64,000 nucleotides of DNA. It comes from Apodemus sylvaticus (taxonomy: Eukaryota > Chordata > Mammalia > Rodentia > Muridae). Made by a program: the position numbers and the translations under genes. Position 1 is the first letter of the stretch. Each line of letters starts with the position of its first letter. Below, piece by piece: positions 33,726-47,155 of the stretch. The stretch spans positions 42,644,514-42,708,513 of the forward strand of contig NC_067487.1 of the NCBI RefSeq assembly GCF_947179515.1, written 5' to 3'. The notes under the pieces were generated by a model that was not told the DNA's origin, did not search any database, and worked only from the letters and a program-made list of their open reading frames with translations.

Positions 33726-35810
33726 AACAGGAATTAATGAACAAATAGGCCATGAATTTGAAATAGAGCAAGGATTGTTATATGAGGGAACAGGAAAGGA
33801 GGAAATGTAACTAGAATCTCAAAAAACAAGGAACTTTTCTTTTTGAAAAACTACAATATATTCTTTGGAACTTGTATAGGCTTTCAGAAGAAATATTTTT
33901 TTTTTTTTTGCTTATGAAGTAAATTCTAAAGGTGCATACTCAATGAATAGCATATGGATTGGCACAGCAGAACAGAGAATGGGCAAATGAGATCTAGACA
34001 GCCTATCCAAAAGAAAAACTAGAACCCTAGGGGCATACACTAGAAGTAGACGGCTACAACTTGTTTTATTTTGATTTTCTAATATGGCTCTGTACTATTT
34101 TTGGTGAAATAAATTTGGTTTTGGAAATTCAAAGTCATTGAAATATGGAGTTAAAATTCACAAAATGAAACAAACAAACAAACAAAAACTAAGCAACTTA
34201 GTGTCTTCCTCATGTCCCTGGGCATGTCCATGGTCATGTGCTGAGATGGTCAGAAACATGAACATGAAAAATGCAAGGACATTATTAGGAGTAATTGCTG
34301 TTTTATTTCTTTTTGTTTGTTTTATTTGTTGCTCTCTGAGACAGGCTAATGCTGTGTAGTTCTGATGGTTATTCTTTTCTAATCAAAACTAAAAATCTCT
34401 TTCATGAGGATCTTACAGTATTGTCTACTTTGAGAAAAATATCCCAAGGACAGGTGTAAACATAGATCAAAAGGTAAAGAAAAGAGAGGGAAGCATTTTT
34501 CTGAAGACTTTCAGACACTGTGCTGAATAGACATGTGCCACAAGGCAGAGAGCTGGGCTGAATGCTTACCCCACAAAACCTGACTCTTCACTAAGCACCA
34601 CTAAACGCAGGAAAATATGCTTTTGAAAAGAATGTTTAGAAGAGTGCCTACTTGTTGCTTTCACAACTCAGGGTCTGGTGCATCAGACCAAACAGCAGGA
34701 CGAGAGACGTAAGCAACATGAAGCCTGGAAAAGCTATGGAGGGCAACCCAGATAATCCCGCTCTTCCAGGAAGAGAAGAAACCAAGACCAGAGCTTTTGA
34801 TAACATTGAAGTGACAAACCTGTTCCAATTCAAGAATGATGAAAGGTCAAAGGAAATAGAGACAGAAAGGGGAAATCTGGAGATATTTATAAACTTGTAA
34901 TCATTATGAGAACTGATGACCCTTATTTGTTTTATAGATTCCCAAGGTCATTTAATATTTGAAATCTCATGACTTACCTAGCTGCTTTAATTCTAAGTAT
35001 ACTGTAATGCACCCTTTCTAAACAATATGCTGTACGTTGTGATGCAGGAAGCAGACGGAGAGCTTAAACCGAGTGTGGAGCATGTAATAACTGATGCAGT
35101 GAGAGGAGGGGAGGTGGAATTCTTTTGTTCACACTGAAATACAAGTTTGGAAATGGCAGGTTCATGTAGGGATACATATGCCATATTGAAAAGTTAGTAA
35201 AACTTAACTCTATAAACTAGTTAATGAATATATTTGTGTTCATGCTAAAGCCTGTTCAGTTTTTCTACACATCTATACTTTTTCATGATTACTTCTTGGA
35301 AACAATTACAGTCCTAAAAGCCTGCCATTTTAGAAGACAGTAAACGTGCAATGTAAGAAAATATGCCAATTGTACTTAGAAAAGTGAAAGGTCACATTCT
35401 GAACTTGAGAAAGACACACCACTTGCTTTTCCACAAAGAGCGAATGGAATGCATATTTCAATATCAGTTTATATGCATATTTTCATAATTTGTGTTTATT
35501 TTGTTCATAGTGTGATACTTGAAAATACTCATGATAATAACTGAGTGTATTTTACCCATAGTCTTGCAGTAACAGCTCCATTTGATTGAAACCAAAATAG
35601 AAAATAGTAATGCCCTGTATGCTTAAAAGAGGGCCTATAGGTTGCAGAAACTAATGTTCAGTAAAATTTATTTTTTTAATTTCTTTAATTCCTTGATATT
35701 ATAATATAATTATATAGTTTCCCATTCTCTTTCATCTTTTCAAAACCCTCCATATACTCATATAAATGTACAAATGTGTGTACATACATATGAGTTATTT
35801 ATATATCATA
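33723..35810. other. Intron sequence without firm features
   Basis: Contains a small (CAAA)n run at 34170-34190 and a possible minus-strand B1 scrap at 34296-34362 (CTCTGAGACAGGCTAATGC, GTGTAGTTCTGATGG). The 82-codon frame at 34652-34900 has no recognisable similarity. Confidence 0.4.
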
Positions 35811-35915
35811 GGTATAGATAGATAAATAGATAGATAGATAGATAGATAAGAATATTATATATATAGATAAGAATATTATATATATATATATATATATAAG
35901 AATATATATTAAATA
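35811..35915. repeat. (GATA)n and (TA)n microsatellite
   Basis: GATA units at about 35816-35848, then TA-rich runs with AAGAATATTATATA repeated twice. Confidence 0.95.
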
Positions 35916-37278
35916 GATATGACTTTCCCAGCCTGTTCCTTGTGTGTACATGTTTTCAGGGTTGAATATTTGGTTTTAACACCTATGAATCACAACAAAG
36001 TTTATAGCTAAATATTCCTAAGGTCACAGTAGTGGTACATATACCTTGGTAGTAACTAACATCTCTATAATTGGACTTAAGACCCACTGGACAAGAGAGA
36101 AATCATGCCACATACTGAAAACCTAGCCAACTATCCAGGGATAGTGAAGTCATGGGCATTGGAGGAGAAGCTACAACTGCCACTTTTTAAATTTAGCATA
36201 ATATTATTTTATAAACAGATTTTAAAACTGAATTGAAATGTTCACTCAAGATTGTTCTTCTATCTCACAGACCTTTCTCCATGGTTGGAGTGTTACCTCC
36301 CTAGCAGTAACTAAGAAACGCTGATGTTTTGTCAGAAAAAAAGAGTTGAAATCTGAATAAATATCACTGAATAAGTGTTGTATTCTTGGGAAAAACAATC
36401 TGGACTTCTTTGCCCACTCCAGAATGTCCAAGATGAAATAAAGCTCAAGAGTTCTTTCCTCCCATGGCCAACAGTCAATATTGGAATCCTTTGTTCAGAA
36501 GAGAAATCTGGCCTGATGTTTCCCGCATGACTTGCTCATGTGAAAGAATCAATTGGTGAAAGTAATCCAAGTCACTTGGAATCTTGAGGGAAAACACTAA
36601 GAATATAACAAATTAGAGTTCTGAAATTGAAAATGGTTATAATATGAAACTTGGTCACAGTTGGTGAAGCATGATTTTAAGCATACAAGGTCAGTTTAAC
36701 ACACTTCATTTTTTTTCTTTAATAAAGTTTCCAGTGATTAGTATTTTTCCTCTGCTTGCCTGATCTGTTGATATAAAAATAAAACTTGTGTCATCTATCA
36801 AAACATGCTGTACCTTACAAATTGTTACTAGACAGTGTAAGTCATAAAACTTACCACAGCCTTTCTTAAATTTATGTCATAATCAACTATGAAATGTGAG
36901 TCTCCATTTTGAAACAATGTGGACCATTCTATTTCTGAGAGTGCTGTTGTAACTGGAAGCAGAACGAAATCAAACAAAACACCTAACACACTAACCTTTT
37001 AGGCTTAACATGCATCATTGAATGAAAATCATCTGATTTTGTACCAAATTCCTGCTGGACAGAATTGGCGGATTAAGGCCATGAACTAAAGGAAAGCAGA
37101 GCTCAGCGGTGAAGCTGGGCTGAGCAGTGAGCTTTAGAGATAAGACAAGTATGGTGGGTCCCAACTGTGAGGGAAATTTTTGACACATAGAAAGATAAAT
37201 CTATCAAGAAAGGGGTTCTATACAGAGGAAGAGAAACAAAACTGTGCTGAGCCAAAGACATAGAGAGACCTGGTGCGG
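35916..37278. other. Intron sequence without recognised features
   Basis: About 1.4 kb, AT-rich, no repeat family visible. Confidence 0.45.
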
Positions 37279-37466
37279 GGGAGAGAGGGAGAGAGAGACT
37301 GGGAAATTGAGACAGAGACTCACAGAGAGAGAAGGGGGAGAGAGAGAGAGATACAGAGACAGAGACAGGGAGAGACAGACAGAGAAACAGAGACACAGAG
37401 ACAGAGAGACAGAGACACAGAGAGACAGAGACAGAGAGAGACAGAGAGATAGAGAGACAGAGAGAA
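37279..37466 (+). repeat. (GA)n/(GACA)n purine-rich tract
   Basis: GAGAGA, GGGAGA and GACAGA units, purines on the plus strand. Several overlapping Ser-Leu-Cys and Arg-Glu frames are artefacts of it. Confidence 0.97.
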
Positions 37467-39053
37467 TAAAAATAGAGGAAAATGGAACCAAATGAAAATT
37501 TGGATCGACATAGATAATTAAAATGTGGAAATCCTAAATATAAAATGCATGTTTTAATGTTTAATGGTGCATGTAAAAAATAAAAAACATAGCTCTCTAA
37601 GTGAAGAGTTTATAAGAATAAAATAATGTAGCACAGTAGCCAGAGGGAAACCACAGAAATACACTGTATTAGCTTCAGTATATGATATCTGAACCAATGC
37701 CACAGTGTTTTAAGATAGATAGGTAGACTGTGATAAAAACAGAGATGAACACTTAAAAACTAGAGTAAGTGTTGGAGTAAATAAGAGACACAGCTACTAA
37801 AGCAATGTAAATATAAAAGGGAATCCTGAAAATTATTAAATTAAATTAAAAGCAAGTAAGAAAACAGAAAAAACAAAAAGAGCATTAAAGTATGACTGAA
37901 TTGCATGCTGTCTATAAGAAAATTAATTTAAAAGGAAAGGCTGAAAGCCAAATATGTAAAAAGACAATCCATTATAGTAAATTATAATGAGTGTCTTGTG
38001 ATATTAATACTGGAGCATTTTCTTTTAGGAAATCATGGTATTCCTACATGAAACTAACAGTACCACCACAAAGAAAATTCTGTTGAAACCATATAGACTA
38101 AAAGGAAAATTGACCAGTACAATCTATATTTGAGTGTATTCAAAACCACCTCTCAAGAACTGCCAATTTAAAATAAAAATCATAAAAAACCAGTAGGGTT
38201 ATAAAACACTTTAACTACAGACATAACAACAAACATTATGTGTCATAGACACAGTTGTCCATTGCTGAGCATTTAAACCAATAATACCAGAAAACATAAT
38301 TTAAATGTCTACAGAATACTCTCCAGGCACATATTATGGGAAATAAAATAAATTCATTTCTACTGAAGTAAGGCATATATATCATTTAAAGATGATTAAA
38401 GATATAATGGTAGCACAAAATGATTATTAAAGAATAATAAGTCCTTGATTATAAGTACTTTCCAAGTGTATACTGCTTGAAAACTGAATTTCAAGTAAAA
38501 GTAATAATCTCAAGGAATAATGAAAATATTGTGATCCACACTTAAGGCGTGATGGTTTAATGCTAGCATCTCAAGATATCAAGTGTAATAAATGTCCTTT
38601 ATAAAATAATTATTCTAATTATATCATATATTCATAACATTGTTCTCCATTTGATTGGGAACTTTTGCAACTGTACATCCACAATTAATAAATTCTTAAA
38701 CGTCCATTAAATCTGGTGTTTTGAAGCTTGGAAATTAATGTTTCTGTTAATTTTGCTATTTATACCTCTACTCATATTGAGATCACTTACAACCTTATAA
38801 TTTTTGTATTGTGAAGGCAGCCCTAAGGGAGTCATGGACAATTGCCAGGATGCCCAGAAAAATTCCCATCAGCTTGGAAAGGACTACTATCATAGACACC
38901 ATCGACACTCTTCTGAGTCTTCTCTTGTTTAAATTATGGCACACGCTGCCTGATGGTGGCTTTGTCATAAATCTTACCTGCCTCTATCTCAAAATGCATG
39001 TATACTTTTGAAACAGAGAAAGTGATAGCATAACTACTTATTAAGACTTTGGG
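37467..39053. other. Intron sequence without recognised features
   Basis: About 1.6 kb, markedly A-rich on the plus strand. No element recognised. Confidence 0.45.
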
Positions 39054-39345
39054 TTCCATGAAGATAGCTCAATCAGTAATGTGTTTGCCATGTACACATA
39101 GGGATTTGATTTCAAAACCTAGCACTCACAAAAAGACACTGGACATGATGGAACATACTGGAGGGGAAGAGACTGGCAGATCCTGAGGGTTCTCGTTCTA
39201 GTCATCCTTTCATTATCAGCAATTCCCAGGTCCCAGTGAAAAACAGACTATGTAGTAATGAAGAACCCCTGAGGTTGACCTCTGACCTTGAGATGAACAC
39301 ACATGCATGCATACCAACGTGTATGCACCCACAAAGGTTTTTGAC
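39054..39345 (+). mobile_element. B4-type SINE
   Basis: ATGAAGATAGCTCAATCAGTA, TTGCCATGTACACATAGGGA, ATGATGGAACATACTGGAGG, GAGACTGGCAGATCCTGAGG, TCCCAGGTCCCAGTGA, CTGAGGTTGACCTCTGACC and a CA-rich end give the full motif order of this composite SINE. Confidence 0.75.
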
Positions 39346-39374
39346 CATGCTATATAGGTAGTATATAAGTTAAA

Positions 39375-39465
39375 ATTCTGTCGCTGTCATATACTAGCTG
39401 TGGAATTTAAACAATTTATTCAGTTCCCTGGGCCTCACCTTTTTCATTTTTTGTGGCAATAACTT
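39375..39465 (+). mobile_element. MIR SINE fragment
   Basis: TACTAGCTGTGGAATTTAAAC, AATTTATTCAGTTCCCTGGGC and CTCACCTTTTTCATTTTTTG match the MIR core order. Confidence 0.65.
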
Positions 39466-41574
39466 GACAAACTTTGGGCTACAGGAATGCTTAATTATAT
39501 CAAGACATTTAGTGCTAATAATAGTTTATGGCTTCTTAGTAAATTCTATATGTTTAATGAACTATGCATGTTGGTGCCTAAACCTTCAAAATATTTCTGT
39601 TGTCTTCAGTTTAAAGTTTCTATTCTGCCATTCAAAACATGGATGTACTTTTTCCAGCCACATTTGTGTTTAGTTGTGCTGCATGCTGGTGTATAAGATC
39701 TTCAGTACTTTTCTACTATCTTCCATACAAAGTACATAATTAGACTTTAAAAACCAGTTTATCTTTTCAGCCACATCTTTGTTTACCAAGATTACATGAA
39801 TCTGCGATTCTTGAAAACAATCTTCTATGCCATTTTGCTTAAGAAATTTTCCTTTGTGACCAAGAACCTGAAAGTATATAGCCCAAAGATACATGGTAAA
39901 AGAAAATACTACTGTTCTAACCACAAAAAAAGCAAACAAAACCTATAGCAATAAAATGACCACTAATGACATTCTGCTATACCCATAGATGTCTGCCATG
40001 CTCAGCCACCATCAGAGAAACTTCTAATACTGTATAAAAGATTCTATTGTTCTCATTGTCTACGTAATTGTCTTTCTAGTATGCTAGAACTGAAGTTCTC
40101 ATGAGGGTCTAAAATAACTCATTAAGCAAGAATGTATGTACTCTTATTTCTGATGCTATTCCAGGAGGTTAAGATACAGGATATCCATGGTTCTACTTTA
40201 CAGAATTATAATAGATAGCTAGAAAATACATCTTAAAAGAAGTTAGAGGAGGGTGAGTATAATAAAGCAAAGTAGTCGCAAGGAGTTGGCCAAACACAGC
40301 ACAGATTCGAACCAGCTTTGTTTGACACATTAGTTAATTCCACCTCAACCAAAGTGATGTCCATCATTAAACTGTGATAGATTAGGAGACCATATTGTTG
40401 AGATTTCACTGGTACAATTTCCCTATCATATATAGAAGACTGTCACTGTCACACAGTAAATGTTCAGAGCTTCTGGTTCTTATAATTGTTTGATCCTGTC
40501 TTACTCAATGTTCACTGAGCATTAGGTGTAGGCACCAATTTATAGATGCATCATTTGGGTTGGGTACTATTATGATCAATTTTTCATTACATATTGGAAG
40601 TGTCTGCATTTCTGTGATGATCTCTATCTATTGTATGCCTTTGTGTGAAAATAATAATTTAAAAAGAAAAGGCCATAAATTTGAAAGGAAATAGGTGGTC
40701 ATGAGAGAAATTTTAGTGTGAGAGGGAGGAATGAAATTATGTCAAAAAGGTATTCAGGTGTGAAGTCTTTAAAAATGTAAAATGATAGATTAGGTGAGTT
40801 TGATAAAGCAAAGTTCTAAAACAAAAAAATGATTATTATGTACAAGGGGCTTTAAATATTTTTTCTGACTACCTAAAGAAGTTCATCATGGTTGAGAGTT
40901 AATACGCACAATCACCCAGGCTGAACTGAATTTGGCTAGAATTGGATTTCAAGTGGTCTTTATGCTTTGCTTTATCTCAAAGGTCATGGAAAGTTATAGA
41001 AATATTTCCAGTAGATTCATTCTACAATATTTACTCTAAGAAGCAGCACTTTAGGGTCAACTGAAGGACAAATAAGAATGAGCTGTATAATATGGTTATG
41101 AGTCTATTCCAGAAATACAAATGAAAGAAAACTGAATTTGACTTGTAATAGGATGGTGCTAAGATCAAGGAGTGAAAAGACTGACATCACATCCAAAGAG
41201 AATATACAGAACTTGATTGTTGGATTTAGATTCTGAAAGAAGAGGAAAAAATATCTCTCTCAGACTTCTGATATTAACAACAGGAAAAAAAGAGTTAAGA
41301 GGTGGGCAGGAAGTAAAAATGAAAACACTAGCTTCAGAGCATAAGATATCTTTGTGGAGATAAGACTCAGACATGTGTTCGTGGTATAGTTTCAAAACTC
41401 TGAATATGAGTTATATGATAATTTCCAATGTCTAAGCAGGAGAGTTCAGAAAAATGCAAAATAGCACACTGATTGGCCTGAATACACAATGCTCAGGAAG
41501 TTGGATGTATTAATAATCAATTAAGAAGCCAGAAGATTTCAAAGTTGATATTATATTCTTATATACACTGGAGT
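39466..41574. other. Intron sequence without recognised features
   Basis: About 2.1 kb with no rodent repeat recognised. Frames of 69-89 codons around 39464-39939 and 41165-41395 show no family similarity. Confidence 0.45.
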
Positions 41575-41797
41575 TTTCTGAGGCTAACGAGCTGGCTCAG
41601 CAGGAAAACCATTCCTGTTCTCCCACAGGATCTTAGTGCAAGTCCCAGCATCTGCACGGTCACACACAGCTGTCTGCGACTCCGGTCCCTGGGATCCTAA
41701 ATCTTTTTCTTGCCTCAGCAGTAATCACTTACATGGTTCACAGACATACATAGAGGCAAAACAACCATACAAATAAAATAGTATACTTAAAGATATA
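41575..41797 (+). mobile_element. B3-type SINE
   Basis: AACGAGCTGGCTCAGCAGG, CAAGTCCCAGCATCTGCACGG, AGCTGTCTGCGACTCCGGTCC, CACAGACATACATAGAGGC and ACCATACAAATAAAATAG. Confidence 0.85.
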
Positions 41798-41875
41798 TTT
41801 TATATATGTAGAAACCAGTTGCATTATTTAGATCTGCAGTCACTGACCAAAGACCATTTAAAAAAAATGATGCAT

Positions 41876-42022
41876 CCCCCTTTTTGGCGACAGTATTTCC
41901 TGTTTGCCTCACACTGTCCTGGAACTAATTCTGTATACCAGACTAGTCTTGAACTCAGAAATCCGCCTGCCTCTGCCTCTGGAGTGCTGGGATTAAAGGC
42001 GTGCACCGTGACTGCCCAGCAA
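41876..42022 (-). mobile_element. B1 SINE
   Basis: ACACTGTCCTGGAACTAATTC, GAACTCAGAAATCCGCCTGCC and GTGCTGGGATTAAAGGCGTG are the reverse complement of a B1 body with intact CpG sites, suggesting a younger copy than the others. A 60-codon minus-strand frame through it is the well-known spurious B1 translation. Confidence 0.95.
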
Positions 42023-44504
42023 AGTATCCTAAATCAAAGAGCCATATATGAAAATCAACACATAACTTGTCCATCTACCAATCATCTTAATGAAGTATAT
42101 TTTGCAACATAACACTCGTAAAATCTTAATTTAGAATTTCAGGATATCTGGCAACATGCACAGCCAAAACACATAGTGAAATCGGTTCTCTCAGAATACA
42201 AATAATCACTTAAAGAAGTAACTTAATGCTCTTTGATTAACCTTAAAATAAAAAGTTTTCATGACTGAAAACTTGGGGTAATTACTGTTTTCTAGAACTG
42301 TGTCAGGCAGTGATTCCAATAGTGTAAATGAATAATTTCACAAGAGAGAGTTTTATTATTTTAGAATCTAGAACCCCGAAATAACATAACTGTTAGGGGA
42401 CACCTAGTGGTCTTTAACAGAATAAATACTTGCTGCAGAAAATAGAGACTGTCCTACATAAATGAAAATGCCTGCACCAGAGGATACACTAGCCAGAAAA
42501 TCATGGAACTATTAATCTTATACTTAGTAATACTGTAAGCATAAATCAAACTTAAAATTAAAAACAATTCGCATCTCACATTATTTAGCCCTAAATACGC
42601 TGTTGTCTGTAGGCCTAAGAAGCCACATATACAGCTATCCCTTCAATGAGAAAAGACATTTGTGTACAATGAAATACACTCATTTGTAACAGCCTATAAC
42701 TAACTACTAAAAATAGAAATTATAAACACAGTCGGCATTTAATAATAAAACACTAAATATATATTTCTTAGATTTTTCATAAAATAGTCATTGTTACACA
42801 TATTTTAAGGATATAAATATTTCACTAATAAGTGTCCTTTAGCTATTAAAAATGAATTCTGCACACACAGCACTGTGAGTCAGGGGCAACACTCTCTCTT
42901 TACTAGTAGCATTGACTCTGTGCTAAGCAGCCTCCAATCTCCTGAATTCTGTCAAACTAATACGATGCTACATATCAATATAAAATGTCTCAGCAATGCC
43001 TCACTTTGTTCATTATTGGCACAAATTTCAGTCTGCGTTTTCAAGCTTACCCTGGAGACACACAGTTCCTCTCCTAGGCACCCTATGCGTTGTATGTTCA
43101 TTATGACGCTATACTCACGAGCCACTAGTTCAGTTTAATATTCCAGACTCCAGTTCATACTCAGTTCAAACACCTTGCAAGGCTTCTTGGTGCACAGTGG
43201 AAATTGTTCACTTTCTTGTTCAAGAATCATCATATCATCTATGATCAAGTACCCACAGGTCTTCTGCTTTTCCTACAAAGCCACATCTGCTTTGTGTTTC
43301 TACACATTACCAGTTATGTAAACACTACTGGAAAAAAATGCTTCAAAGTAAAGAGTGAATACTCTTCATATGTTTAGTGGATTTAGCTCTTAGATTACCA
43401 TGTGTGAAACAAATAGTGATAGAACATGTTTAGAATCCTATCCGAGTGCACAAGGAGACTCAAGGGCAGAATGAACAGGAACTGTTCCATCTACATGCCC
43501 AGGTCAAGAAAAGACACGGACAGCACATACAACTAAGTATCATGAACTGAAGTATTCAGAGCCAGTATATAATTCAGTATTGGCTGTTATAACTGAGTGC
43601 ATACAGGTAGAACACATTCTATAAAATGACTTTGAATTGATTTTTAAAGGGCAGATGGGGAGTGATTTTTTTCAATCTGAAGTGTTCCACCTGAAAAATT
43701 ATAGTAGTGGGAAAAACCATTACTTCCAAACATAGTAAAACTAAATTTAAGCAAATGATAGCAAAAAATAAGCGACAATGCTGAACTGAGTCAGTGTGCT
43801 AAAGAGCCTTGAAGACACATGACAGAAAGCAGATTGAACATCACGGGTAATTGTGAGTCTCTCTATGTTCTAGGGTAGGGAAAGTTTAGGCCAACATTTC
43901 ATTTGCTTATCACAAGACTTGAAATTTTATGTGTTTTCTAAAAACAGAAGTGCTTAAAATATACTTAAAGGTTTATTAGAAAGATAATTCATAGCAAGAG
44001 TTAGGTTTTAATCTGTACCAAATAACATGCCAGAATTAACCAAAATTTGAAATCAAATTCTGCTTTAGTTCCCCATAAGATGAAGTCTACTTAACAATTC
44101 TGTGCTATTGTTCATAGTTTGTAGATAAATCTCTCTATGTGATCCAACATCACGATCTAGTATTGATTGGTAGAAAAAATATCATAACATGCCAAAGGTT
44201 ATCCTTCTGAAACTATTCTACCTAAAATTTTCTTAGCTACAAGCTTCATTCCTGCCTCAAAATACATCTATTTCATTGTAATATGCTCAAAATCCACACT
44301 AGAGAAGCAGGGGAGATAGAAATGAGGAATAAATAAAAATGTGCTGTATACCCGAGAGCTGTAATTACTAAATGATCATGCACTGAAAACATCTTTTACA
44401 TCACCCATGAAGGAATGCCCAGCTGAGTTGGGAGCCTGGAGCCCACAATTGAATAAGTCCCTACAAGAGATAATAATTTTCATCAAACGTTATTTGTCAT
44501 TCAG
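42023..44504. other. 2.5 kb without recognised repeats
   Basis: The longest interval of intron 2 between recognisable transposons. An 87-codon frame at 42875-43138 has no similarity I know. The absence of rodent insertions is an observation only. Confidence 0.5.
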
Positions 44505-44615
44505 TTATTTCTATGTTGGGATTTTACTACATTGCTAAGGCTGGCCTGTGACTCATGGTTTCCTCTTGTCTTAATATCCTAAATAGCTCTGGCATTGTAG
44601 TCACACTACATAGTA
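44505..44615 (-). mobile_element. Degenerate B1/PB1-like SINE
   Basis: ACTACATTGCTAAGGCTGGCC, TGTGACTCATGGTTTCCTC and GGCATTGTAGTCACACTAC follow the reverse 7SL-monomer order. Confidence 0.5.
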
Positions 44616-44985
44616 ATCATAATCAAGGTGATGTTTATGCTTTCAATTAATATTGTATAAGGCTGTGGAAAGGTTAAAGGGTCATCTCCCTTTGACAAAA
44701 AGACGAGGTCAACAGACAGGTCACTTGAGGTTTTGAGAACTCTTTACTTTTATACAGTGAGTAATCCCCAGTTTGCTAAGCTTTTAATCTGGTCTTTATC
44801 TCTTTAGAGGTTTGTGATCGTCACAAATTGTTAATAATGGTCCATTTAATTTTCAAGGATTTCCTCACCATATGTGTCTTTTTGGAGGGTCATATAGAAT
44901 TGTTTCCCCTGTACTAGATTATAAAACACAGATCAGGCCTGGGAGCCTCGCATGCTTGAAATAAGAAAAGTGGTGTCACTGAATT
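44616..44985. other. Intron sequence without recognised features
   Basis: AT-rich stretch up to the first target-site duplication of the L1 insertion. Confidence 0.45.
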
Positions 44986-45170
44986 AAGAGAATGAGTTTT
45001 CCAGTGCAAGAGTATAGGGGAACTCCAGAACAGGGAAATGGGAAGGGGTGGATGGAAGAACAGGGGGACGGAAGAGGGCTTATGGGACTTGCGGGGAGTG
45101 GGGACCCAGAAAAGGGGAAATCATTTGAAATGTAAATAAAAATATATCAATAAAAAAAGAGAATGAGTTT
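44986..45170 (+). mobile_element. Short L1 3' UTR insertion with 14-base TSD
   Basis: AAGAGAATGAGTTT flanks the insert at 44986-44999 and 45157-45170. The 157-base insert runs from a CAGTGCAAGAGTATAGGGG start through CAGAACAGGGAAATGGG and GGGGAAATCATTTGAAATG to an A tail. Rat-type, young-looking. Confidence 0.93.
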
Positions 45171-45959
45171 CCAAAACAAAAACGCAAAAGTAAAAAGAAC
45201 CCATTTGTGCTAATTATGAAAATTTTATACCAAATGGAAAGATTACACTAAGGAAAAATTGTCTAGGCTAATTTATCTAAATTTCTTCAGATTTTCATAT
45301 CACCAGACAATATATAAAATTTTAACATAATTTCAAAGAACTCAGTGTTTACATCATAAATCATTGATCTTACAAACTGATTTAAGAGTGTAATTTCACC
45401 CTTTATACATCAATCCCAGGACATTTATAAATTGATCATCCCCATCAAACCTTTCCTCTTTCCTCTTACACATTTACCTATAGCACTGATGGACCACAGG
45501 GAGTAAATTTTAAACTTCCTGCATCTCATTCATAAGATTTCTCTAATTTATCTAGCTTCAGAACATCTTGTATTTTAGTTGAACTGATCCAGGCTGTGGG
45601 TGGAAAAAAATGCATCTCTAAAGCTGAACACAGTTCCCTATAGCAGTCAGCTGCTTTCCTTGCGAATGATTCATTTAGAACAGTGGCAGCTTCCAGACTT
45701 TCACACGCGACTTCCCCAAGTATGCTGAATTTAGCATTAGCCAGCCTGGTACTAAAACTCTCAGAGCTCAAAGACATGTGGGTGAACTCTTATCTTCCTC
45801 TGCAGTCTTAATCCAACAGCTCATACAGCTACTTCTGATGATTAACTTGTGTTTCTACTTGTAAATGCATCCTGATGGCATTTATAAAAGTCAGGTGGAG
45901 ATGTGCCAATTTGGGAGCCTTTCAAGGCTTTTTTTGTTTGTTTGCTATTTGGTTTTGGG
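45171..45959. other. Non-repetitive sequence with an 83-codon frame
   Basis: No transposon. A minus-strand frame (45526-45777), in the same orientation as Hcn1, is low in simple sequence and covers a CACACGCGAC patch with CpGs. I recognise no protein similarity, and good splice sites are not evident. Confidence 0.4.
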
Positions 45960-46043
<84 letters not shown>

Positions 46044-46165
46044 CAGAGAGACAGAGAGACAGAGAGAGACAGAGACAGAGAGAGACAGAGAGGCAGAGAG
46101 ACAAAGAGACAGAGAGACACAGAGAGAGACAGAAAGAGACAGAGAGAGACAGAGAGAAAGAGAGA
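45960..46165 (+). repeat. (TG)n(GA)n(GACA)n tract
   Basis: TG units at 45960-45974 turn into GA and then GACAGAGA mixtures to 46165. Purines on the plus strand. Overlapping 92-, 106- and 107-codon frames are translations of the tract. Confidence 0.97.
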
Positions 46166-46899
46166 TTATATTTTAAATTGTGGAGGTGGAATAAATGATT
46201 TTACCCTAAATTCTCGAGTGTGATTCCATTTCTTAGTCTTCAGTAAGAGTATGGCTAGCAATCATTAAACATTCATGATATATATTATTATATGGGTGTA
46301 TCATATAACCAAGAAAACATTCCTCAGCTAAATGAGCTTCTGATTCATTTATTACCAAGGTCATTTATTTATAAGAAAGATCTTGCCAACTCACAATGCT
46401 GCCCTGAATGCGTGTGGTTAGCAAATCTCTCTAAGTGCATATTAAATTGCATTTCACAATAATGATGTCAGACAGCTGATGTTTCTGAATGATATCACGG
46501 GCACCTTTAAAACCCTATCATGCTGAGCAGATCTAGGTGCTGGTGACCATGCCAGGAACAGAAAATATCGGTGTTAAGGAGTGTCCTCTCTGACCACATG
46601 CTCTGTCACTTTATCTGATCGGATGCCATCTGTTCATCCTGCTGCCATTCTCTGGGAGAACTGGGTTAAAGCTGAAAGCCATTAAAAATAGTCACACTGC
46701 CTCTTGTATTTTTAATTGACTGGGCAGCTCTATCCGTGACTTTTCTCTCACTGACTATTCGTCAAAATATTATTATCGTCTTGCTTTAAGAGTTACTCTT
46801 TGGTCCTATGATGTTGCAATGGGCACATGCTCAGCTAAGAAAAATGTCATTTAACTCCTGAAACAAGCTTTAAAATGGTGAGGTTAATGGGTATAAGGG
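46166..46899. other. Repeat-free intron sequence next to exon 2
   Basis: From about 46380 to 46860 the base mix is more even and no transposon is visible. It includes TAATGATGTCAGACAGCTGATG and similar non-simple text. This is a candidate for old conserved non-coding DNA, without proof. Confidence 0.4.
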
Positions 46900-47155
46900 C
46901 ACAGGTCACAGTGAGAACTGCACAGTTTAACAGGTTAAGAACATGGTTCTGGAGTAGGATTGCCAAGACAGGAATCCTAGCTCCACCTCTTCCCAGCCTC
47001 TTAGCCCTGGCAAGGAGCCGTAGTATGTTTAACTGTGGTCATCCTATAACAACAACAGATTCTGTCTCATCAGCTTGTAGAGAAGATTCAGGGAGCTCAT
47101 TTGCACAAAGGATCAAAAATGGCTTGTCAAATTATGTCAAGGCCCCCAATAAATA
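46900..47155 (+). mobile_element. MIR SINE (ancient mammalian)
   Basis: AGGTTAAGAACATGGTTCTGG, AGTAGGATTGCCAAGACAGG, AATCCTAGCTCCACCTCTTC and, near the end, CCCAATAAATATTGG follow the full MIR order. The 118-codon open frame over it is not coding. Confidence 0.78.

Noticed and set aside
34652..34900. 82-codon frame with mixed composition, considered as a processed pseudogene
   Set aside because: I cannot match it to any protein, there is no A tail or flanking duplication, and no neighbouring frame continues it.
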